Of a DNA stretch of 64,000 nucleotides, positions 49,240 to 57,237 are shown piece after piece (positions within the stretch are counted from its first letter, which is position 1; every line of letters starts with the position of its first letter). The notes beneath the pieces were generated by a model. The model was given only the letters and a program-made list of their open reading frames with translations. It was not told the DNA's origin and searched no databases. Source of the stretch: Rhodocyclales bacterium (lineage in GTDB: Bacteria; Pseudomonadota; Gammaproteobacteria; Burkholderiales; Rhodocyclaceae). Made by a program: the position numbers and the translations under genes. The stretch spans positions 149,203-213,202 of the forward strand of contig JACRLX010000046.1 in the NCBI GenBank assembly GCA_016235165.1. The letters are read 5' to 3'.

Positions 49240-49904
49240 CAGTTGTCCTTCAGCTTTTCCATGTGGCGGATGTCCAGGCTGTCGAACTGGTCGCGGATCT
49301 GGAAGAAGAACACGCCGAGGATGATCATGCCGACCAGCACGTCGAGCGCGATGCCGAGCTCGACCACCATCGGCATACCGTAGGTGGCGCTGGTGGCGGC
49401 GAGGAACAGCCCGTTTTCCATGGAAAGGAAGCCAACCACCTGGCTGATCGCCTTCTGCCGCGTGATCATCATCAGGAAGGCCAGCATCACCACCGCCAGC
49501 GCGATGCCCAGCGTGCCGCGCGTGATGGTCTGCGACAGCTCGGAAATCGGCAGCGCGACGTTGAAGGCGATCATCACCAGCACGATGCCGACCAGCATGG
49601 TAGTCGGGATGTTGATCAGGGCTTCGGCTTCGCCGCCGACATTGAGCTGACGCACCAGGCGGTAAAGAATCCAGGGCAGGGCGACCACCTTGAGCGCCAG
49701 GGTCAGCCCCGCCGAGTAGAACAGATGCGTCTGGCCGGTGGAAATCGCCGTGGTCAGCGTCGCCAGGCAAAGGCAGAGACCCTGGAAGGCAAACAGGTTG
49801 ACCAGGGCCAGGTTGCGCCGCTGCGCCAGCATGGCGAAGCCGAGCAGCAGGATCGCCGCCGCGAACAGGTTGATCAGTTGCGCCGAAAACGGAATGCTGC
49901 TCAT
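49239..49904 (-). CDS. HyfE-type membrane subunit (NuoK-like)
   Basis: The 221-residue protein has six or seven membrane helices. The C-terminal half resembles NuoK/MrpC-type subunits (VVGFLSMENGLFLAATSATYG, with Glu in the membrane, and GIALDVLVGMIILGVFFFQI), as in HyfE. It overlaps the HyfC-type stop in ATGA. In complex-I relatives the buried Glu lies on the proton path, and that residue (SMENG) is kept here. Confidence 0.9.
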   Translation of the reverse strand: MSSIPFSAQLINLFAAAILLLGFAMLAQRRNLALVNLFAFQGLCLCLATLTTAISTGQTHLFYSAGLTLALKVVALPWILYRLVRQLNVGGEAEALINIPTTMLVGIVLVMIAFNVALPISELSQTITRGTLGIALAVVMLAFLMMITRQKAISQVVGFLSMENGLFLAATSATYGMPMVVELGIALDVLVGMIILGVFFFQIRDQFDSLDIRHMEKLKDN

Positions 49905-50857
49905 ACCCTGGCCTCCAGTAGCAGGCGCACCAGCAGGCCCAGCACGGCGAGCATGAAGGCGGTGCCGAGAAACTCCGGCGCGCGAAAGATGCGCATCTTG
50001 GCGTTCACGGTCTCGATGCCGGCCAGCAGGAAGCCGCCGATCGCAAGCTTCAGCACCAGCAGCGGGATCGCCGCGACGAGGGCCAGGAAGTCGTCGCCCG
50101 GCGCGATTCCCCAGGGGAAGAACAGCGCCAGGCCGAGGCAGGAGTAAGCATACAGCTTGAGGCTGGCAGCCCACTCGATCAGCGCCAGGTGGCGCCCCGA
50201 GTATTCCAGGATCATCGCCTCGTGGATCATCGTCAGTTCGAGGTGGGTGGCCGGGTTGTCCACCGGCACGCGGGCGTTCTCGGCCAGCGAAACGAAGGTG
50301 AATGCAACCCCGGCGAAGGCCAGGCTGGGATAGATCACGAGCTCGCGATGGGCCAGGGTCTCGACGATGGTCGGCAGCGATGTGGACTGGGCGATCATCG
50401 CCAAGGTAAAGAAGACCATCAGCAGCGCCGGCTCGGCGAGGAAGCCGACCAGCATTTCACGCCGGCCGCCCAGGGTGCCGAAGGACGTGCCGACGTCCAT
50501 GCCGGCCAGCGCGATGAAAATCCGCGCCAGGCCGAAAACGCCGACCAGCGCCAGGGCGTCGGCCGCCGGGGCGAAGGGCAGGTCGGTGGACAGCGTGGGT
50601 ACGATGGCGCAGGCCAGCACCATGCAGCCGAAGATGATGAAGGGCGCGGCACGGAACAGCGAGGAAGCGCCGTGCGCCAGCACCACGTCCTTGTTGAACA
50701 GCTTGTGCAGCATGTAATAGGGCAGCAGCAAGGGAGGTGCGCTGCGGCTTTGCAGCCAGGCCCGGCATTGCCCGACCCAGCCGGCAAGCAGCGGCGCCAG
50801 CAGCAGCGCCAGCGCGATGGCGAAAACCTGGCCGATGAGTCCCGACACGCTGATCAT
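49901..50857 (-). CDS. HyfC/NuoH-like membrane subunit
   Basis: The 318-residue protein has about eight helices and the NuoH family motifs: LLLPYYMLHKLFNKDVVLAH, RAAPFIIFGCMVLACAIVP, GREML-type RREMLVGFLAEPALLMVFF and AENARVPVDNPATHLELTMI followed by HEAMILEYSG. The acidic residues at the quinone- or interface-facing loop (ENARVPVDNP, HLELTMIHEAM) are kept. NuoH anchors the peripheral arm to the membrane and couples to the redox site. The start ATG overlaps the HyfB-type stop. Confidence 0.93.
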   Translation of the reverse strand: MISVSGLIGQVFAIALALLLAPLLAGWVGQCRAWLQSRSAPPLLLPYYMLHKLFNKDVVLAHGASSLFRAAPFIIFGCMVLACAIVPTLSTDLPFAPAADALALVGVFGLARIFIALAGMDVGTSFGTLGGRREMLVGFLAEPALLMVFFTLAMIAQSTSLPTIVETLAHRELVIYPSLAFAGVAFTFVSLAENARVPVDNPATHLELTMIHEAMILEYSGRHLALIEWAASLKLYAYSCLGLALFFPWGIAPGDDFLALVAAIPLLVLKLAIGGFLLAGIETVNAKMRIFRAPEFLGTAFMLAVLGLLVRLLLEARV

Positions 50858-52863
50858 GGCCGCGCCACCAGAAGCAGCAACAGCAGGGTGATGAAGCTGT
50901 ACATCAGGTACACCGCGATGCGCCCGCCCTGCAAGGCCACGATCATGGCCGAAATCGAGTTTGCCAGGCGCGCGATCGGCAGGTAGCACCAGTGCCAGAA
51001 GTGGTCCTCGACCTTGACGCTGTAATAGGGCTGCTTGTCGCGCGCAGCGGGGAAGTGGCGCTCCATGCGGAACATCGGCTCGAAGATGCGGCGGATCGGC
51101 TGGCTGAAGCCTTCCGCCGTGTCCTGGGCGCGCGGCCCTTCGAAATGGTAGCCGCAATCCCAGGGCGAGCCACGCCGCACCCGACCATGGTAAAGCGCCC
51201 GCACCAGCCAGCGCGTGACCATCAGCACCACGGCAATGGTGGCCAGCACCAGCAGCGGCTCGTAGCTGGCGCGCTCGGCCGAAATCGGCGCCAGCATCCA
51301 CCAGCCCTGCTCCCTCAGGGTGTCGGCCAGGCCGGCACCAAGCAGTTGGCGCGTGGCGGCATCGAGGCGCAGGATCACGGGTGAAGGCAACACGCCGAGC
51401 AACACGGTGACCAGGGTCAGCCAGACCAGGCCTGCCTTTTCCCATGGGCCGGCGTCGTGGGCATCCTTCAGCGCCGGCTCGCGCATCTGGCCGAGGAAGA
51501 TGATGCCGTAGAACTTGACCATGGCGAAGCCGGCCAGCGCCGCCACCAGCACCACCAGCGCCGCGGCGACCGGGACGATCATGTTGAGCCACGGATGCGG
51601 CAGGCTTGGCGAGAACAGGAAGCCCTGCAACAGCAGCCATTCCGAGACAAAACCGGACAGCGGCGGCAGGCCGGCGCCGGCGATGATGCCGGCCAGTGCC
51701 AGCCAGGCCACCCAGGGCATGCGATGGATCAGTCCGCCCAGCTTGCCCAGGCTGCGTTCCTTGGTCGCGTGCAGCACCGAGCCGGTGCACAGGAACAGCA
51801 GGCTCTTGAAGCCGGCATGGGCCAGGCAGTGGTAGAGCACGGCGGTCAGCGCCAGGGCCGCCAGCGCCTCCATGCGGTAGGCATGAAACACCAGGGTCAG
51901 GCCGATGCCGACCGCGATCAGCCCGATGTTCTCGATCGAGGAATAGGCCAGCAGCCGCTTCATGTCGCTTTGCACCGTGCTGTAGAGCACGCCGAACAGG
52001 GCGGTGGCGAGGCCGACCGCCAGCGCCACCACGCCCCACCACCAGATCGTGGTGTGCACCAGGTCGAAGCTCACGCGCAGCAGGCCGTAGATCGCGGTCT
52101 TCAGCATCACGCCGGACATCAGCGCCGACACCGGCGAGGGTGCCGCCGGGTGGGCCTCGGGTAGCCAGACATGCAGCGGCACCAGGCCGGCCTTGGCGCC
52201 GAAGCCGGCCAGCGCCAGCAGGAAGGCGGCCGAGCTCCAGGCCGGCGTCAGTTCCATCGCCCGCATTGCGGCAAAGCGGTAGTCGCCGGCGCCCCCGGTC
52301 ATCACCCCGAAGCAGAGCAGGATGCCGATGGCGCCGATATGGGCGATCAGCAGGTAAAGGAAGCCGGCACGGCGGATTTCGTCGTGCCTGTGGTCGGTGG
52401 TGACGAGGAAGAAGGACGACAGCGCCATGCATTCCCAGGCCACCATGAAGGCATAGGCGTCGTCGGCCAGCAGCACCATCAGCATGCTGGCGAGAAAAAG
52501 GTGGTACTCGACGCAGAGCAGGCCTGGCGCCGTACCCTTGCCTTCGCGGAAATAGCCGGCCGAATACACCGAAATGCCGGCACTGGCGAAACCGAGCAAC
52601 AGCGCGAACACGGCGGAGAGATTGTCCAGCCGCAAGTGGAAGGGCAGGTCGGGCAGGCCGATCGCCAGCACTGCCGTTTCGGCCGGCGCGCCGAGGGCAG
52701 CGATCCCGATCAGTCCGACACCAATGCCGATCGCCGCGCCGACGGGAAACAGCAGCTGCGCAATGAAACGCGTGTTGCCGGGCGCCAGGAGCCCCGCCAC
52801 GCCGATCACCAGCCATGCCACGGCGGCGATCAACAACAGGTCGAGGGACAGGAAGCCGAACAT
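50854..52863 (-). CDS. Antiporter-like membrane subunit (HyfB/NuoL type)
   Basis: The 669-residue protein has about 16 helices and antiporter motifs VAWECMALSSFFLVTTDHRH, FGAKAGLVPLHVWLPEAHPA, KRLLAYSSIENIGLIAVGIG and HAGFKSLLFLCTGSVLHATK. The key Glu (AWECM) and Lys residues are present, so it should be able to translocate ions. It is the first gene of the six-gene module, which has no ferredoxin-like HyfA or HyfH subunit. It begins 113 bases downstream of the first SulP gene in the same direction, so read-through from the sigma-54 promoter at 55530 is possible. Confidence 0.93.
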   Translation of the reverse strand: MFGFLSLDLLLIAAVAWLVIGVAGLLAPGNTRFIAQLLFPVGAAIGIGVGLIGIAALGAPAETAVLAIGLPDLPFHLRLDNLSAVFALLLGFASAGISVYSAGYFREGKGTAPGLLCVEYHLFLASMLMVLLADDAYAFMVAWECMALSSFFLVTTDHRHDEIRRAGFLYLLIAHIGAIGILLCFGVMTGGAGDYRFAAMRAMELTPAWSSAAFLLALAGFGAKAGLVPLHVWLPEAHPAAPSPVSALMSGVMLKTAIYGLLRVSFDLVHTTIWWWGVVALAVGLATALFGVLYSTVQSDMKRLLAYSSIENIGLIAVGIGLTLVFHAYRMEALAALALTAVLYHCLAHAGFKSLLFLCTGSVLHATKERSLGKLGGLIHRMPWVAWLALAGIIAGAGLPPLSGFVSEWLLLQGFLFSPSLPHPWLNMIVPVAAALVVLVAALAGFAMVKFYGIIFLGQMREPALKDAHDAGPWEKAGLVWLTLVTVLLGVLPSPVILRLDAATRQLLGAGLADTLREQGWWMLAPISAERASYEPLLVLATIAVVLMVTRWLVRALYHGRVRRGSPWDCGYHFEGPRAQDTAEGFSQPIRRIFEPMFRMERHFPAARDKQPYYSVKVEDHFWHWCYLPIARLANSISAMIVALQGGRIAVYLMYSFITLLLLLLVARP

Positions 52864-52976
52864 CGGATCAGTGGGTTACGCGGGGTTTCCGGTCTTGGAG
52901 CCGGGCTACCGATCGCGGCAAGGAAGAGTGCGAAGTCGATATATTAATGGCCGAAAGCCCCGCTGTGCGCACGGAT

Positions 52977-55112
52977 TCAGCCAAAACGCTTCTGCGGCAC
53001 CGGCCGCAGCGGGCTGTCCGCGTGGTCCTCGCCACGCGCCGCCGCCTCGGCATGGATCGCTTCCAGCGCGGTGTCGGCGGTCGGGAACAGGCGTGACTCG
53101 CCGATGAAAGCCAGCAGGCCGGTGGCCCGCATCACATCCACCACCTGCTTCTTCAAACCGGAGAAGGCAGGCTCGATGCCGGCATCGCGCAGGTGCTGAA
53201 CGACGTGATGCATGACCTCCTCGCCCGAGGCGTCGATTTCGTTGATGCCCTCGCCGACCACCAGCAGCGCGCGCGCCTCCGGGTTGGCGGCCACGGCTTC
53301 GAGGATGGCATCCTCGAAGTAGGCCACGTTGGCAAAGTAAAGGCGGCCGTCGAAGCGCACGGCGGTAACGACCTTCGACGGCGGCAGGTCGTGCACCTTG
53401 GCGTCGCGCAGCGTGCCGTCGGCGTGGCGACCGAGGATCGCCACGCGCGGCGTCATGGTGCGGTAGAGGTACAGGCCGATCGCCAGCCCGGCGCCGACCA
53501 TGATGCCCTTGTCGAGGTGGGGCGCAAATGCGAGCGTGGCGACGAAGGTCACCACGGCGGCGACGCCGTCGTGACGGTTGGCCTGCCAGGCGTGCTTGAC
53601 CGCGCCGAAGTTAACCAGGCCGATCACGGCCATGATGATCACCGCCGCCAGCACCGCCTGCGGCAGGTGGTACAGCAGCGGAGTGAGGAACAGCAGGGTC
53701 AGCAGCACGAAGGCCGCGGTGATCACCGAGGACATGCCGGTCTTCGCCCCGGCATTGATGTTCACCGCCGAGCGTGAAAAGGAGCCGGACACCGGAAAGG
53801 CCTGGGTCGCCGCACCGACAAGATTTGCGAGGCCCTGCCCGATCAGTTCCTGGTTGGGGTCGATCTTCTGCTTGGTCTTGGCGGCAATCGCCTTGGCAAT
53901 CGAAATCGCCTCCATGAAGCCGACCAGCGAAATTACGAGCGCCGCCGCCAGCAGGCCGCCGACCATATCCCAGGAAAATTTCGGCAGGCCGATCGACGGC
54001 AGGCCCTCCGGCACCTTGCCCACCACCTCGCCGCCACCGACAAGACGCAGGCTGCCGCCCGTGGCCCGGCTGATGCGCCAGTGCCGGCCGTCGGATTGCA
54101 CCCCGGCCGGCAGGCGGCCGGCGGCGTGGAATTTCGGCGCTTCACCCGGATTGCCCGCCGCCTGCTCGAAGACCACGCTGCGAATGGCGCGATTGCGCCG
54201 GCGGTTCTCGTCCTCTCGATCCTTGAGCTGCAAGCGCAGCAGCTCGATTTCGTAATTCAGCGTAGTGCCCTCGTGTCCCTTGTCGCCGCCCGCCTTCCGC
54301 AGCTTGGCGAGCTCGCCGCTCCTGCCCATGATCTGTTCGTTGATCTCGCGAATGCGCACCTCGGTGCGCACGAACTCGTCGAGCAGGCCGCGCGCCTCGG
54401 GGTCAACAATCTGTTCCAGCGCGGCCGTGGCGTTGCGCTCGTAGCCGACCTGCCAGGAGGCCACCGTGGTCAGCGCCACGGCAATCAGCACGCCGGGCAG
54501 TTTCGGCGCCTTCTTGCGGATCACCCAGATCAGGAAAATCGCCGCGAGGCCCATGGCCAGCGTCGGCGGATGGGTGTCGCCCGCCAGTTGCAGCACCCCC
54601 CAGATGTCGACGATGAAGGATTCGGAACGTCCCATGGGCACGCCCATCAACTTGTTCACCTGGGACAAGGCGATGATGATGGCCGCCGCGTTGGTGAAAC
54701 CGACGATCACCGGGTGGGAGAGGAAATTCACCACCACGCCGAGCTTGAACACACCCAGCGCCAACTGTATGACGCCGACCAGCAGGGCAAGCATGATCGC
54801 CAGGGCAACGAAGGACTCCGATCCAGGCGCTGCCAGCGGCGTAAGGGCGGAAGCGGTAAGCAGCGAAGCCACCGCCACCGGGCCGGTGCCGAGCTGGTTC
54901 GACGAGCCCCACAACGCCGCCACCGCCACCGGCAGGAAGGCGGCATACAAGCCGTAGTAGGCCGGCATGCCAGCCAGTTGCGCATAGGCCATGGACTGCG
55001 GCACCAGTACCAGGGCGACGGTCAGGCCGGCAAGGAAATCGGCGCGCAATGTCGCGCCCCCATAGGGGAACCAGCGCAGGAAGGGGAAAAGCGTGCGGAG
55101 TGAAAGCTTCAT
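52977..55112 (-). CDS. SulP anion transporter 1 with inserted polar domain
   Basis: The 711-residue protein has the SulP/SLC26 core: LVLVPQSMAYAQLAGMPAYY then GLYAAFLPVAVAALWGSS, NFLSHPVIVGFTNAAAIII, VGFMEAISIAKAIAAKTKQK and GQGLANLVGAATQAFPVSGS, followed by a C-terminal STAS domain (INEIDASGEEVMHHVV). Between the seventh and eighth helices, at about residues 223-363, a polar, largely helical insert of about 140 residues replaces the short loop normal for the family. If standard topology holds, the insert is periplasmic. SulP members carry sulfate, bicarbonate or dicarboxylates; the substrate is unresolved. The gene overlaps usp by 4 bases. Confidence 0.93.
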   Translation of the reverse strand: MKLSLRTLFPFLRWFPYGGATLRADFLAGLTVALVLVPQSMAYAQLAGMPAYYGLYAAFLPVAVAALWGSSNQLGTGPVAVASLLTASALTPLAAPGSESFVALAIMLALLVGVIQLALGVFKLGVVVNFLSHPVIVGFTNAAAIIIALSQVNKLMGVPMGRSESFIVDIWGVLQLAGDTHPPTLAMGLAAIFLIWVIRKKAPKLPGVLIAVALTTVASWQVGYERNATAALEQIVDPEARGLLDEFVRTEVRIREINEQIMGRSGELAKLRKAGGDKGHEGTTLNYEIELLRLQLKDREDENRRRNRAIRSVVFEQAAGNPGEAPKFHAAGRLPAGVQSDGRHWRISRATGGSLRLVGGGEVVGKVPEGLPSIGLPKFSWDMVGGLLAAALVISLVGFMEAISIAKAIAAKTKQKIDPNQELIGQGLANLVGAATQAFPVSGSFSRSAVNINAGAKTGMSSVITAAFVLLTLLFLTPLLYHLPQAVLAAVIIMAVIGLVNFGAVKHAWQANRHDGVAAVVTFVATLAFAPHLDKGIMVGAGLAIGLYLYRTMTPRVAILGRHADGTLRDAKVHDLPPSKVVTAVRFDGRLYFANVAYFEDAILEAVAANPEARALLVVGEGINEIDASGEEVMHHVVQHLRDAGIEPAFSGLKKQVVDVMRATGLLAFIGESRLFPTADTALEAIHAEAAARGEDHADSPLRPVPQKRFG

Positions 55113-55516
55113 GAAGTCCTGTTTCCGTCCGGCTTCCTGGGCGGGGCGGCAGTCACCAGCGGACAGGCCAGACGCGCCCAGGGATCGCTGGCGCGGTCGG
55201 CGGCGATGGTTTCCCAGCCCTCCAGCGAATCGATCACCACGCTGGAGATGCACTCGTGGCTGTTGGCGTAATCGACGATGTCGCGCCGGCGCAGCTCGGG
55301 CTTCTGGCTCAGGCTGTAGGGCAGGCCGGCGTCGCGCAGTTCGCGGATAAACCGTGCAAGCTCGGCGGGCAGGTTTTCGCCACCGGCGCGCACCAGTATG
55401 TCCAGCTCGGCGTCCATGCGCTGGCACAGGCTGCGTGCCGAGGCCAGCAGGCGGGCATCGACGCAGCCCTCGCGCACGGCGAGGAGGATTTTCCGGGGTG
55501 ACTTGCGGGAGTCCAT
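55109..55516 (-). CDS. Universal stress protein-like small protein coupled to SulP 1
   Basis: The 135-residue protein starts DSRKSPRKILLAVREGCVDA, like the first strand and helix of a Usp domain, then ASARSLCQRMDAELDILVRA and HECISSVVIDSLEGWETI. The usual C-terminal GxxGS ATP-loop is missing, so ATP binding is doubtful. It is translationally coupled to sulP 1 (ATGA). The start ATG lies only 14 bases after a sigma-54 promoter match, implying an mRNA with almost no leader. Usp domains are also fused to SulP 3 in this cluster, so the association is repeated. Confidence 0.75.
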   Translation of the reverse strand: MDSRKSPRKILLAVREGCVDARLLASARSLCQRMDAELDILVRAGGENLPAELARFIRELRDAGLPYSLSQKPELRRRDIVDYANSHECISSVVIDSLEGWETIAADRASDPWARLACPLVTAAPPRKPDGNRTS

Positions 55517-55529
55517 GGTCAAGGGCTCT

Positions 55530-55545
55530 CGCAGCATTCGTGCCA
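55530..55545 (-). promoter_or_regulatory. Sigma-54 promoter upstream of usp-sulP 1
   Basis: The minus strand reads TGGCACG-AATG-CTGCG, with the invariant GG and GC exactly 10 bases apart, close to the TGGCACG-N4-TTGCW consensus. The identical non-consensus ending CTGCG occurs in the promoter at 61063. It faces usp-sulP 1. A palindrome at 55706-55720, about 160 bases upstream, is a candidate enhancer for the NtrC-type regulator encoded at 57234. Confidence 0.75.
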
Positions 55546-55685
55546 CGACCGGCGCCGAACCCGCAGCCCACCGAATCAACGGCTTGCGGATTCACAAGCG
55601 CTTCGGCCGGGAAGTGGCATTTCAACTTGCAACAGTACCATGCCCGACTGCCGCGGCATGCCGCCGGCACGCGAAGCCCGCAATG

Positions 55686-55715
55686 TTGCAGCCGGTCACG
55701 GCATGGTTGCATAAT
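55686..55715 (+). promoter_or_regulatory. Possible sigma-70 promoter for the sensor kinase gene
   Basis: TTGCAG (55686-55691) and CATAAT (55710-55715) are 18 bases apart and precede the kinase start. The -10 hexamer lies inside the GTTGC-N5-GCAAC palindrome, so a protein bound there could block the kinase-regulator operon. The match to consensus is only moderate. Confidence 0.4.
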
Positions 55716-55720
55716 GCAAC
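55706..55720. promoter_or_regulatory. Palindrome GTTGC-N5-GCAAC, candidate regulator site 1
   Basis: GTTGC (55706-55710), ATAAT, GCAAC (55716-55720) is a perfect inverted repeat in the divergent region between usp-sulP 1 and the sensor kinase. The same arms and spacing recur at 60973-60987, and in degenerate form at 58728-58742. Half-sites GTTGC at 55685 and GCAAC at 55629 lie nearby. This arrangement is typical of enhancer sites for sigma-54 activators. Confidence 0.7.
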
Positions 55721-55743
55721 TCATGGGAATCCTCCGACTCCGC

Positions 55744-57237
55744 ATGGATTCGCTGCGCCGCAAGATCGTCATCGGCTACGGCGCGGTGGCTACGCTGGTG
55801 ATCGCGCTTTCGGCATTTTCACTGATCGAGACGCGCCTGCTGGCCGAACAGATCACCAATGGCGAACGGGTGCACCAGTTCTTCGGCATCGCCCTGGAAA
55901 TCCGCCGTTTCGAGAAAAACCATTTCCTCTACGCCCAGGAAGCGGATCGCGACGAGAACCGCGCCTATGTCGCCCAAGGCCGCCGCCTGCTGGCCGAGCA
56001 CGGCACCAGCTTCGCCGCCGTGGCAAGCCCGCAGCACATCGGCGCCATGCTCCTGGCCCTGGAAAACTACGACCGCCTGATGAGCGCGCGAGCTCCGGGC
56101 AAACGCGATGCAGTAGGCGATGCGCGCCTGCGCCAGGCCGGCAAGGAGATCGTCACCATCGCCGAGGAATGGTCGCGCACCGAACGCGGTATCCTCCAGC
56201 AACAACTGGACAGCCACCGTCGCTGGCTGCTGGGCTCGATCGCCGCGCTGGTCATCCTGGTCGTCGCCGTCGGCCAGATGCTGGCCTGGCGCGTGGCGCG
56301 ACCGCTGCGCGAACTGGAGGACAACATGGCGGCGGTGGCCGAAGGCCGCCTCGCCAAGCTCGACCTCGGCCTGCAGGACCGTGAGATCGCTTCGCTGACA
56401 ACCGCCTTCAACCATGTCCTGGAACAGCTCGAAACCCGCCAGGGCCAGTTGCTGCGCTCGGAAAAGCTCGCCGCGCTGGGCACCCTGCTCTCCGGCGTGG
56501 CCCACGAGTTGAACAACCCGCTGTCGAACATCTCGACCTCCTGCGAGATCCTCGCCGAGGAAATTGCCGCGGCGAAAGTCGGCGCTTGCCTGCCCGCGGA
56601 GCGGAATCCCAGGCAGACAGAGTCCGGGACGGCGTTCCACAAGGAACTGCTCGAGCAGATCGACGCCGAAACCTGGCGCGCCCGGCGCATCGTGCGCTCC
56701 CTGCTCGACTATGCCCGCGACCGCACCTTCCGCCGCGAGGCCGTGCCGCTGGCACCACTGATCGAGGAGAGCCTGCGCCTGGTGCGCGGCCGGATTCCCG
56801 CCCTGGTCAGCGTCGATGTCGACGTCGGCAGCGGGTTCGTGCTCGCCGGCGACAAGCAGCGCCTGCAGCAGGCGATCTTCAACCTCGTCGGCAATGCCAT
56901 CGACGCACTCGAAGGCGCGGGGGAACTGCGCATCGCGGCGCGGCCGGCGCGCGGCGCCTATCCCGCCGACGCGCTGGTCTTCGGCGCCGACGACGCCCGC
57001 GAGCCGCGCATCGAGATAGAAATCTCCGACAACGGCCACGGCATCGATGCCGCGACGCTGCCGCGCATTTTCGACCCGTTCTTCACCACCAAGGAAGTCG
57101 GCCACGGCCTCGGCCTGGGCCTCTTCATCGTCTATGAAATCGTCGAGGAACACGGCGGCAGCGTCGCCGTGAAAAGCCTGCCCGGCAAGGGAACGAGCTT
57201 CATCCTCCGACTCCCAGCAGAGGACATCGCAGCATGA
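55744..57237 (+). CDS. NtrB-type sensor histidine kinase of the SulP cluster
   Basis: The 497-residue protein has TM1 (about 7-29), a helical periplasmic sensor of about 130 residues (ALEIRRFEKNHFLYAQEADR), TM2 (about 162-184), a HAMP linker, HisKA with the phospho-His in SGVAHELNNPLSNISTS (about 254), and HATPase with NLVGNAIDALEG, DNGHGID and GHGLGLGLFIVYEIVEEHGG. The helical sensor resembles those of chemoreceptors and small-molecule kinases, but its ligand is unknown. ATG 55744 is preferred to 55714 or 55723 because a candidate -10 overlaps the latter two; none has a good ribosome site. It overlaps the regulator gene in ATGA. Confidence 0.9.
   Translation: MDSLRRKIVIGYGAVATLVIALSAFSLIETRLLAEQITNGERVHQFFGIALEIRRFEKNHFLYAQEADRDENRAYVAQGRRLLAEHGTSFAAVASPQHIGAMLLALENYDRLMSARAPGKRDAVGDARLRQAGKEIVTIAEEWSRTERGILQQQLDSHRRWLLGSIAALVILVVAVGQMLAWRVARPLRELEDNMAAVAEGRLAKLDLGLQDREIASLTTAFNHVLEQLETRQGQLLRSEKLAALGTLLSGVAHELNNPLSNISTSCEILAEEIAAAKVGACLPAERNPRQTESGTAFHKELLEQIDAETWRARRIVRSLLDYARDRTFRREAVPLAPLIEESLRLVRGRIPALVSVDVDVGSGFVLAGDKQRLQQAIFNLVGNAIDALEGAGELRIAARPARGAYPADALVFGADDAREPRIEIEISDNGHGIDAATLPRIFDPFFTTKEVGHGLGLGLFIVYEIVEEHGGSVAVKSLPGKGTSFILRLPAEDIAA
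56575..56634 (+). repeat. Dispersed element, long 60-bp form (inside sensor kinase)
   Basis: AAAGTCGGCGCT at 56575 and ACGGCG at 56629-56634 enclose 42 bases that contain their own hairpin (TGCCTG with CAGGCA). The ends match the 24-bp copies elsewhere. It encodes 20 extra residues (KVGACLPAERNP and so on) in the loop after the phospho-His helix, and 60 is a multiple of three, so the reading frame is kept. Related kinases have a short loop here, as judged from the general HisKA fold. Confidence 0.5.

Noticed and set aside
46339..49383. Long open frame on the plus strand (1014 codons) across the hyf-like genes
   Set aside because: It is antisense to well-supported genes; its Gln/Arg/His-rich product is typical of mirror frames in GC-rich DNA.
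45707..52863. Functional [NiFe] hydrogenase-4 or formate hydrogenlyase
   Set aside because: The large subunit lacks all four metal-binding cysteines, and no maturation or formate dehydrogenase genes are near.
55615..55631. Plus-strand sigma-54-like TGGCATTTCAACTTGCA before the sensor kinase
   Set aside because: GG and GC are 11 bases apart, one too many for the strict spacing.
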